Made by a program: the position numbers and the translations under genes. The notes beneath the pieces were generated by a model that had not been told where the DNA came from, made no database searches, and worked only from the letters and a program-made list of their open reading frames with translations. Below, in pieces: positions 1 to 5,318 of a stretch of DNA of 5,976 nucleotides. The number at the start of each line of letters is the position of its first letter. Positions within the stretch are counted from its first letter, which is position 1. Source of the stretch: Bacteroidota bacterium (GTDB taxonomy: Bacteria; Bacteroidota; Bacteroidia; UBA8524); assembly GCA_003531115.1 (NCBI GenBank), contig DQHT01000019.1, positions 326 to 6,301 of the forward strand, written 5' to 3'.

Positions 1-64
1 AAAAAATACGGCATACGGTACTTTTCCCGCTGCCAATACCACCCGTTACTCCAATCTTTAGCAT
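1..64 (-). CDS. coaE: Dephospho-CoA kinase, N-terminal fragment (runs off the window)
   Basis: Only the first 21 codons are present; the gene leaves the window at base 1. CoaE phosphorylates the 3'-hydroxyl of dephospho-CoA with ATP, the last step of coenzyme A synthesis in the cytoplasm. The N-terminus reads MLKIGVTGGIGSGKSTV. Residues 8-15 form a Walker A P-loop (G-x4-G-K-S) inside the GGIGSGKST signature typical of CoaE N-termini. The start is the ATG at 64-62. It lies directly after the U-tract of the terminator that follows yajC, so there is no room for a Shine-Dalgarno site. CoaE near yajC, DUF1573 and nusB is a gene order I know from Bacteroidota. Another P-loop kinase is possible from so short a fragment, but the motif and neighbourhood both favour coaE. 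Confidence 0.87.
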   Translation of the reverse strand, partial: MLKIGVTGGIGSGKSTVCRIF

Positions 65-94
65 AAAAAAAGAACCCCGGTTTTGGCCGGGGTT
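65..94 (-). terminator. Intrinsic terminator after yajC, abutting the coaE start codon
   Basis: On the minus strand a perfect 8-bp GC-rich stem (AACCCCGG at 87-94 pairing with CCGGGGTT at 73-80, as seen from the transcript) closes a 6-nt loop at 81-86. It is followed by TCTTTTTTT (U7 at 71-65). This is a textbook rho-independent terminator 16 nt beyond the yajC stop codon. Unusually, the last U is immediately followed by the ATG of coaE, so the hairpin occupies the place where the coaE leader should be. Confidence 0.88.
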
Positions 95-110
95 TGTTTG
101 ATGGATGAAT

Positions 111-431
111 TTATTTTTTAGCCACCTGGTCTTTGGGATATACCGCGCGGGTAGATTCCATGGATACAGCTGCTTTATCGATACGCAATCTTCCCTGGCC
201 TTCTGTTTCGATTAGGTAGGTATGATCATCTTCTTCGATGATCTTTCCGTGGATACCGGCTGTAAGGATAACTTTATCCCCTTTACCAATGGTAGCCCGG
301 AATTTCTTTACTTCTTTGTTTTTCCTGATTTGTGGCAATATCATAAAGACAAAAACCACTGCCAGGATCAGACCCATCTGGATCATGCCATTTGTGCCTT
401 CGCCTCCGGCCATTAATAAGATCGTATTCAT
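111..431 (-). CDS. yajC: YajC, Sec translocon accessory membrane protein
   Basis: This 106-residue protein has the family's usual length and layout. YajC is a small single-pass inner-membrane protein that joins SecDF in the holo-translocon and assists export and membrane insertion. A short N-terminal segment precedes one membrane helix at about residues 16-33. The helix ends in a PQIRKNKE basic stretch (33-40), which matches the family's cytosolic boundary (usually RPQ, here LPQ). The soluble part contains the conserved block GKGDKVILTAGIHGKI (49-64), typical of YajC. The ATG at 431 lies 6 nt after the stop codon of the upstream lipoprotein gene, so the two are probably co-transcribed and perhaps translationally coupled. 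A strong terminator follows the gene. Confidence 0.95.
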   Translation of the reverse strand: MNTILLMAGGEGTNGMIQMGLILAVVFVFMILPQIRKNKEVKKFRATIGKGDKVILTAGIHGKIIEEDDHTYLIETEGQGRLRIDKAAVSMESTRAVYPKDQVAKK

Positions 432-436
432 TATGT

Positions 437-955
437 TTATTCTGCTTGTTTAGGGTTAACGTTCACTTTAATACGCAATACTCTTGCTTTGGGAATGGAA
501 TTCGAGGTAACCGTAACGGCTTTTTCATGTATGCCACCACCGCGGCCCTCGCTGTTGTATTCAACGTCGATCTTTCCTTTTCCGCCCGGAGGTATAGGTT
601 CTTTGGAATAAGTCGGAATGGTACATCCGCACTCGGCTTTAGCATCAGTTATGATCAGGTCGCTTTTACCGGTATTGGTAAATTTAAAACTGTAACTCAC
701 CTTTTCCCCTTCATTAATGGCTTTAGGGAACTCGTAAATTTCTTTTTCAAAGGAAAGTACCGGAAGTGTTGGATCGTTGGGATCCGCTTCGGGTTGATCA
801 GCAGTCATCGGATTATTGACAACAGCAGGATCTACCTGTTGGGTTGCAGGTTGATCTCCTTCCTGAGTTTTGTCATTTTTTTCACCGTTTCCTGAATTGC
901 AGGCTGCAAAAATGAACAGGGATGCAGCTAAAATGCTAAAAGTTTTCATTTTCAT
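437..955 (-). CDS. DUF1573-domain lipoprotein
   Basis: This 172-residue protein begins with a lipoprotein signal peptide: MKMK, a hydrophobic stretch to residue 18, then Cys19 in the context FAAC. It is therefore predicted to be lipid-anchored in the envelope. A low-complexity linker rich in N, D, Q, T and P (20-64) leads to a DUF1573 domain (about 66-166). Hallmarks are the Ig-like strand YSFKFTNTGKSDLII (88-102), the ECGCT motif with Cys109 and Cys111, and the PIPPGGKGKIDVEY turn (120-133). The family is abundant in Bacteroidota and its molecular role is not established. The CGC pair could form a disulfide or bind metal, which is only inference. The gene lies 27 nt after nusB and ends 5 nt before yajC, so it looks like the middle gene of that operon. 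Domain assignment is firm; function is unknown. Confidence 0.92.
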   Translation of the reverse strand: MKMKTFSILAASLFIFAACNSGNGEKNDKTQEGDQPATQQVDPAVVNNPMTADQPEADPNDPTLPVLSFEKEIYEFPKAINEGEKVSYSFKFTNTGKSDLIITDAKAECGCTIPTYSKEPIPPGGKGKIDVEYNSEGRGGGIHEKAVTVTSNSIPKARVLRIKVNVNPKQAE

Positions 956-982
956 GTTTCGCTATTTTTTAATACAGAGTCC

Positions 983-1927
983 TTATTCGACCAATCCGCG
1001 GCCGGCTTTTTTAATTTTTCCGGCTGCTTTCATTTCATTCATTAATTTATCCAGAATACCATTCAAAAATACAGAACTCTTGGGAGTACTGTATATTTTT
1101 GAGATATCCAGGTATTCGTTGATGCTCACCTTAATGGGTATATTGGAGAAATACAGCAATTCTGATACCGACATACGCATCAGGATCAAATCAATATCGG
1201 CAATACGTTCGGTATCCCATTTTTTGGTCTTCTCCTGAATGAGGGCTGTAAGCTCCTCTTCATTCTTTATCGTATTGTTTAGCAGGTCTTTACAAAACGT
1301 CCAGTCCTCATCAAAATCTTCACTCAGCGCCTTAACCTCAACCTCATCCTCAGCCAGCTTTAAATCTTCAATGGTTTTAACCAATGAATTAAAAACCGCC
1401 TTTTTGTCATCATTCCAGTGGATAAAGAGGTCTTCCATCAAATTATGAAGCTCTTCATGTTTGGGTAGGTAGTCCTTATAAAAACTGAGCATCAGGGTCT
1501 TTTGGGCATCAAAATCCTTTTTATCGCTGTTCAGGTATTTCTGAAAATACGGGGATGTTTTAAAGCCATTGAACAACATGCGCATCACGTCCTTGTAGTT
1601 GTACCAATTGATCCCAACCTGTTTGATCTTACGTTTCAGCAATTCACTACGGTCGAGAATGCTGATCAGCCTGTTATAGATAAAGGTCCTTCCTGTCTCA
1701 ATATCCTTTTTGGTGGGCACGTACAGGATCTCTTCCGGATTCTGCTCATTTTCCACATAATAACGCAATTCAATAGGAAGGGAGAGAAGGAAGATGTATT
1801 CATCCTCCACATGTTTCACACTTTTGTCCAGGAAATTCAGCACCGATTTTTTATCACGGCTTTCATCCTGTTGATACCCGTAAAGGGCTTGAAACACTTT
1901 TATACGTAACAAACGTCTGTTCAACAT
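983..1927 (-). CDS. nusB: Transcription antitermination factor NusB, long Bacteroidota form
   Basis: NusB binds boxA RNA with NusE (ribosomal protein S10) and supports antitermination and folding of rRNA transcripts. The protein has 314 residues against about 140 in E. coli. The first helix is conserved (LNRRLLRIKVFQALYGYQ, 2-19). Residues 25-205 or so hold an added, charged, mostly helical middle region. The classical C-terminal half follows at about 237-300: RIADIDLILMRMSVSELLYF, NIPIKVSINEYLDISKIYS, and FLNGILDK at 287-294. This expanded architecture is usual for NusB in Bacteroidota, so the length does not suggest a fusion error. The start at 1927 is chosen because the RRLLRIKVFQALY helix begins right after it and a TACCTTTG promoter element ends 17 nt upstream. 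It probably leads the nusB-DUF1573-yajC transcript. Confidence 0.94.
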   Translation of the reverse strand: MLNRRLLRIKVFQALYGYQQDESRDKKSVLNFLDKSVKHVEDEYIFLLSLPIELRYYVENEQNPEEILYVPTKKDIETGRTFIYNRLISILDRSELLKRKIKQVGINWYNYKDVMRMLFNGFKTSPYFQKYLNSDKKDFDAQKTLMLSFYKDYLPKHEELHNLMEDLFIHWNDDKKAVFNSLVKTIEDLKLAEDEVEVKALSEDFDEDWTFCKDLLNNTIKNEEELTALIQEKTKKWDTERIADIDLILMRMSVSELLYFSNIPIKVSINEYLDISKIYSTPKSSVFLNGILDKLMNEMKAAGKIKKAGRGLVE

Positions 1928-1944
1928 GTCTTAAAAACGAGGTG

Positions 1945-1952
1945 CAAAGGTA
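1945..1952 (-). promoter_or_regulatory. Bacteroidota-type -7 promoter element of nusB (TACCTTTG)
   Basis: The minus strand carries TACCTTTG, an exact match to the Bacteroidota housekeeping -7 consensus TAnnTTTG, in the 52-nt gap between hppA and nusB. Transcription would start about 5-7 nt downstream, near 1938-1940, giving a leader of roughly 11-13 nt before the ATG. The -33 region is weak: only CTGTTCC lies at a fitting distance. The match is exact and well placed, but such 6-base consensus sites also arise by chance. Confidence 0.6.
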
Positions 1953-1979
1953 ATGATAAAAAAAGGCAGGAACAGGATC

Positions 1980-4385
1980 TTATTCGGCTGAATCAGCAGG
2001 AGCCTCATCTTGGTGATGGCCGTCTTCGTGTTCATGCGTTTTTTCACCCTCCGCGCAGCAGGCTTTTTTGCCTTCCGCACCTTGGTGGTGTTTGCAGGCT
2101 TTTCCGCCTTTTTTGCAGCCTTCATGTTTGCAGTCCTCATGGTTGCAGGTAGCGGCATCAGCATGTTTGCAATCAGCCGGACAACCTTTAACGCCATGTT
2201 CCATACACACAGTCACCTCATCCGATGAGCAGCAGGCACCATGTCCCATTCCGTCTCCACCACCCATCACGGCGATATGCGGAGCGATGATCAGGGCGAC
2301 GATCGACATCAGTTTAATAAGGATATTCATAGAAGGACCAGAGGTGTCTTTAAAAGGATCACCCACGGTATCTCCGGTTACGGAGGCTTTATGCGGCTCA
2401 GATTTTTTGTAATAAACCTGTCCGTCAATTTCAACCCCTTTTTCGAATGATTTTTTTGCATTGTCCCATGCACCACCGGCATTGGAATGGAAGATACCCA
2501 TCAATACACCACTTACGGTAACACCGGCCAGCAATCCACCGAGTACTTCCGGACCGAATCCAAACCCTACGATCAAAGGAACGATGAGGGCAATGGCTCC
2601 AGGAAGGATCATTTCACGGATAGACGCTTTGGTAGAGATCTCCACACATTTTTCATACTCCGGTTTGGCTTTGTATTCCATGATGCCCGGGATATCGCGG
2701 AACTGACGACGCACTTCGTTCACCATATCCATCGCCGCACGACCCACAGCCGCAATACACAGCGAGGAGAAAATAAAGGGGATCATTCCACCCACAAAAA
2801 GTCCGGCGAGTACGTCGGCTTTATAAATGTCGATACTGTCAATGCCTGCAATACCCACAAAGGCAGCAAACAAGGCCAGGGAGGTGAGGGCCGCAGAAGC
2901 GATCGCAAATCCTTTACCAGCTGCAGCAGTGGTGTTTCCAACCGCATCGAGTACATCGGTACGTCCGCGTACTTCTTCAGGAAGCTGGCTCATTTCAGCG
3001 ATACCGCCTGCGTTATCCGCAATAGGACCGAAAGCATCAATAGCCAACTGCATGGCTGTAGTCGCCATCATACCGGCAGCAGCAATGGCTACTCCGTATA
3101 GTCCGGCAAATTCGTAAGATCCATAAATACCGGCAGCAAGCACCAGGATAGGCAACACAGTAGATTCCATACCTACGGAAAGTCCGCCGATGATATTGGT
3201 CGCGTGTCCGGTTGCTGATTGTTTGATGATAGAAAGCACCGGGCGACGGCCCATGGAGGTATAATATTCGGTGATGATACTCATCAATCCACCTACGGTT
3301 AAACCGAGGATGATGGAATAGAACACATCAATATTTCTGAACGCATAGTCGCGGATGATCAGGGTTTCGGGCAGCATCCACATCACCAGGAAGTAGGAGG
3401 CGATGGCCATAAAGATCATGGACGACCAGTTACCGATATTCAGGGCTTTTTGTACGTTTCCGTTGTCGTCTTTGATACGCACGAACATCATTCCCACGAT
3501 GGAGAAGATAATTCCGAGTCCGGCAATAACCATCGGAAGCAGGATAGGAGCAATGCCGTCAAATTTGTCGGCAGAAACGATCTCACGGCCCAAAACCATG
3601 GTAGCGAGGATGGTGGCCACATAGGAGCCAAAAAGGTCAGCACCCATACCGGCTACGTCGCCTACGTTATCTCCAACGTTATCGGCAATGGTGGCAGGGT
3701 TACGCACGTCGTCTTCGGGAATTCCCGCTTCAACTTTTCCTACAAGGTCGGCACCTACGTCGGCTGCTTTGGTATAGATCCCTCCACCCACACGGGCAAA
3801 GAGGGCGATGGATTCAGCACCGAGTGAAAAACCTGCAAGCACCTCAAGGGCTTTTTGCATGTCGTCGCCATTCACGCCGCCACCTGTTCCAACCACATAC
3901 ATATTATAAAAGAGGATAAACAAACCGCCCATCCCTAAAACGGCGAGTCCGGCAACCCCGAGTCCCATAACGGAACCCCCGGTAAAGGAAACTTTCAGCG
4001 CCCGGGCCAGAGAAGTACGGGCCGCCTGGGTAGTTCTTACGTTGGCTTTGGTAGCCACACGCATACCGATATAACCGGCAGTGGCGGATAAGATCGCACC
4101 TATAATAAAGGAAATAGCAATAACGGGACTCGTATGGATCGGATTTTCGGGGGTACCGGTCATGGTACCCGACCAGGCGAGCAGCAGGGCTGCTACCACC
4201 ACAAAATAGGAGAGTACTTTCCATTCGGCTTTTAAGAAGGCCATGGCTCCTTTGGCAATATAGCCGGCCAATTCATTCATGGTTTCATCACCGGTTTCCT
4301 GTTTGCTAACCCAGGCCGACTTAACAGCCATAACCAGCAATCCGACGATTCCCAAGGCAGGGATGAGGTAAATTAGGTTTTCCAT
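1980..4385 (-). CDS. hppA: Membrane-bound ion-pumping pyrophosphatase with Cys/His-rich C-terminal tail
   Basis: HppA hydrolyses cytosolic pyrophosphate and uses the energy to pump H+ and/or Na+ across the inner membrane. From the ATG at 4385 it has 801 residues, longer than most bacterial members because of its tail. About 16 membrane helices are expected. Substrate-site motifs are intact: DVGADLVGK at 209-217, [23 protein letters not shown] at 221-243 (two overlapping halves), and DNAGGIAEM at 457-465. In [12 protein letters not shown] (483-494) the positions that are Lys and Thr in K+-independent enzymes are Ala487 and Gly490, which indicates the K+-dependent class. The helix-6 glutamate is Gly253, while helix 5 carries Glu191. 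Residues 708-801 form a tail with 11 Cys and 11 His. A longer reading from TTG at 4415 is rejected, because that TTG lies inside the promoter element. Confidence 0.96.
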   Translation of the reverse strand: MENLIYLIPALGIVGLLVMAVKSAWVSKQETGDETMNELAGYIAKGAMAFLKAEWKVLSYFVVVAALLLAWSGTMTGTPENPIHTSPVIAISFIIGAILSATAGYIGMRVATKANVRTTQAARTSLARALKVSFTGGSVMGLGVAGLAVLGMGGLFILFYNMYVVGTGGGVNGDDMQKALEVLAGFSLGAESIALFARVGGGIYTKAADVGADLVGKVEAGIPEDDVRNPATIADNVGDNVGDVAGMGADLFGSYVATILATMVLGREIVSADKFDGIAPILLPMVIAGLGIIFSIVGMMFVRIKDDNGNVQKALNIGNWSSMIFMAIASYFLVMWMLPETLIIRDYAFRNIDVFYSIILGLTVGGLMSIITEYYTSMGRRPVLSIIKQSATGHATNIIGGLSVGMESTVLPILVLAAGIYGSYEFAGLYGVAIAAAGMMATTAMQLAIDAFGPIADNAGGIAEMSQLPEEVRGRTDVLDAVGNTTAAAGKGFAIASAALTSLALFAAFVGIAGIDSIDIYKADVLAGLFVGGMIPFIFSSLCIAAVGRAAMDMVNEVRRQFRDIPGIMEYKAKPEYEKCVEISTKASIREMILPGAIALIVPLIVGFGFGPEVLGGLLAGVTVSGVLMGIFHSNAGGAWDNAKKSFEKGVEIDGQVYYKKSEPHKASVTGDTVGDPFKDTSGPSMNILIKLMSIVALIIAPHIAVMGGGDGMGHGACCSSDEVTVCMEHGVKGCPADCKHADAATCNHEDCKHEGCKKGGKACKHHQGAEGKKACCAEGEKTHEHEDGHHQDEAPADSAE
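1983..2264 (-). other. Cys/His-rich tail of HppA (residues 708-801)
   Basis: After the last membrane helix (ending IAPHIAVM) the protein continues for 94 residues with 11 cysteines, 11 histidines and many acidic and lysine residues. The middle contains a run of related units: [25 protein letters not shown] and CKHH. The end is HEHEDGHH plus an acidic stretch. In known membrane pyrophosphatases both termini face away from the cytoplasm, so this tail should be periplasmic. Its composition resembles metal-binding segments, but no specific metal can be read from it. Confidence 0.8.
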
Positions 4386-4412
4386 TCCGTATTTCAGATT
4401 TCTTAAGGTCGG

Positions 4413-4442
4413 CAAAAATACAATTTAAGTTCATTATTAAAA
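4413..4442 (-). promoter_or_regulatory. hppA promoter (TTTT - 18 nt - TATTTTTG)
   Basis: The minus strand carries TATTTTTG at 4420-4413, an exact match to the Bacteroidota -7 consensus TAnnTTTG. A TTTT at 4442-4439, 18 nt upstream, is a one-mismatch version of the -33 TTTG. Transcription would begin near 4406-4408, leaving a leader of about 21-23 nt before the ATG at 4385. This decides the start: the in-frame TTG codon at 4415-4413 is part of the -7 element and would not be transcribed. Confidence 0.65.
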
Positions 4443-4469
4443 GGCTGTAATAAATCCCGCTTTTCGTCA

Positions 4470-4539
4470 GGATAGGGTAAAAGTTTGGTCAGGGTTCTGT
4501 CAAAGTCCTTCTATGCCCTGTTTTGTGTATGGATAGGGT
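4470..4539 (+). repeat. Pair of 9-bp direct repeats GGATAGGGT
   Basis: GGATAGGGT occurs at 4470-4478 and again at 4531-4539, 61 bp apart (about six helical turns). Both copies lie in the divergent intergenic region, upstream of the rightward gene pair. They could be a paired regulator-binding site; chance is also possible. Confidence 0.4.
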
Positions 4540-4549
4540 CGTAATTTTT
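4522..4549 (+). promoter_or_regulatory. Weak candidate promoter for the rightward envelope genes
   Basis: TTTG at 4522-4525 is followed after 16 nt by TAATTTTT at 4542-4549, one mismatch from the TAnnTTTG element. The spacing is just below the usual range. If used, transcription would start at or next to the ATG at 4554, giving an almost leaderless mRNA. No better TAnnTTTG match exists in the spacer. Confidence 0.25.
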
Positions 4550-4553
4550 CAGC

Positions 4554-5318
4554 ATGAACCTTCGTTTTATGCTCATTTCTCTATTCTTTTTCCCCGGCGG
4601 AACAAGCACTGCCCAGTACCTTCCAGGCTTGTGGAGCTTCCATGCTCCGGGTAATGGCGGTTTGGTTTCTGGCATGCTGTATCCAGCCGAACAGGCACCC
4701 CGACCTTTTGTGGGTGCCGCCTTCACTACACTGCCAGGCTTGTCATTTGCCGGAAGCGGATTTTTATGTTACCACCAACCCCTGGCGAAGCTGGAGGCGG
4801 ATATACAATGGAGCGCCGCCTTTTTAAATATCGGTCCGTACCAGGAGTATGCCTTTAAAGTATTACTCGGCAGGCGTTTCGGAAAATCCCTTTTTGTCAC
4901 CCTCCAGCCCGAGTACCGGCAGTTAAGGATCCGTGCTTATGGAATCCGGAGCACACTGGCCTATTCAGTGGCTTTGGCGTACCGGCAAGGGAGTTGGTTG
5001 TTTTCTTTTTATGGAAAGCAGCAAGTGGGTGGGGAAGTACGGAGTCCATTCCTACAAATGGCATGGAACTATAAGTTTTCTGAAAAGATACGTTTGGGAT
5101 TGAACCTGAAAAAATTGCCCCATTTCTCCTGGCAAACCCTGTTTTCGCTGGATTATGCTCCCGATAAAAAGCAAAGTTTCCATTTGGCGATTTCGCAAGG
5201 GCCGGGTTGTTTAGTGGGTTATGAAAGGCTACGCGGTCAGTATAGGATGAGGTTGGGCCTGGCCTATTCGGTGAATGGGGGTATGTACCCTGAAAATGCG
5301 ATGAGCTATGGTTGGTAG
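4554..5318 (+). CDS. Secreted, probable outer-membrane protein of unknown function
   Basis: I do not recognise the family. The 254-residue product starts with a signal peptide: MNLRF, a hydrophobic stretch (6-13), and a likely cleavage after STA at residue 20. The mature part has no long hydrophobic helix. It is instead made of alternating, aromatic-rich segments that look like amphipathic beta-strands separated by short turns, for example SLFVTLQPEYRQLRIRAYG, SWLFSFYGKQQVGG and MAWNYKFSEKIRLGLNLKKL. The size suits a small outer-membrane barrel of perhaps 8-12 strands. The end GMYPENAMSYGW has an aromatic last residue, which is common in barrels, though this is weak evidence. It overlaps the next gene by 11 nt, so the two are almost certainly co-translated. 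No Shine-Dalgarno site precedes the ATG. Coding status is well supported; location is inferred; function is unknown. Confidence 0.75.
   Translation: MNLRFMLISLFFFPGGTSTAQYLPGLWSFHAPGNGGLVSGMLYPAEQAPRPFVGAAFTTLPGLSFAGSGFLCYHQPLAKLEADIQWSAAFLNIGPYQEYAFKVLLGRRFGKSLFVTLQPEYRQLRIRAYGIRSTLAYSVALAYRQGSWLFSFYGKQQVGGEVRSPFLQMAWNYKFSEKIRLGLNLKKLPHFSWQTLFSLDYAPDKKQSFHLAISQGPGCLVGYERLRGQYRMRLGLAYSVNGGMYPENAMSYGW

Larger units (their letters stand above)
4386..4553. other. Divergent intergenic region between hppA and the envelope gene pair
   Basis: This 168-bp AT-rich spacer separates leftward hppA from the rightward pair. It contains the hppA promoter on the minus strand and a weaker candidate promoter for the rightward genes. 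It also has a perfect 9-bp direct repeat GGATAGGGT at 4470-4478 and 4531-4539. I see no convincing ORF, tRNA or strong hairpin in it. Confidence 0.7.

Noticed and set aside
392..895. Open frame of 167 residues on the plus strand opposite the DUF1573 gene
   Set aside because: It is antisense to a clear lipoprotein gene with domain hallmarks. Its translation shows no recognisable motif.
1953..1982. Possible terminator after hppA (T7 on the minus strand at 1963-1957)
   Set aside because: No GC-rich stem precedes the T-run; only a 4-bp pairing can be drawn. Read-through from hppA into nusB therefore remains possible.
1931..2197. Open frame of 88 residues, minus strand, rich in K, A and R, overlapping the end of hppA
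   Set aside because: It is a frame-shifted reading of the repetitive Cys/His tail of HppA. The HppA frame is continuous through the region and the alternative has no family features.
4151..4170. Inverted repeat GGGTACC / GGTACCC with 6-nt loop
   Set aside because: It is inside hppA, encoding the loop SGTMTGT. There is no sign of an insertion or regulatory role.
4694..4718. Inverted repeat GGCACCC / GGGTGCC with 11-nt loop, near another small hairpin at 4633-4648
   Set aside because: Both lie within the coding sequence, without a U-run or conserved context, and are the sort of short stem expected by chance.
4623..4743. 10-bp direct repeat CCAGGCTTGT, 111 bp apart
   Set aside because: It is in frame and encodes LPGL twice in a barrel-like protein. 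This is most simply repeated strand-turn sequence or chance, not a mobile element.
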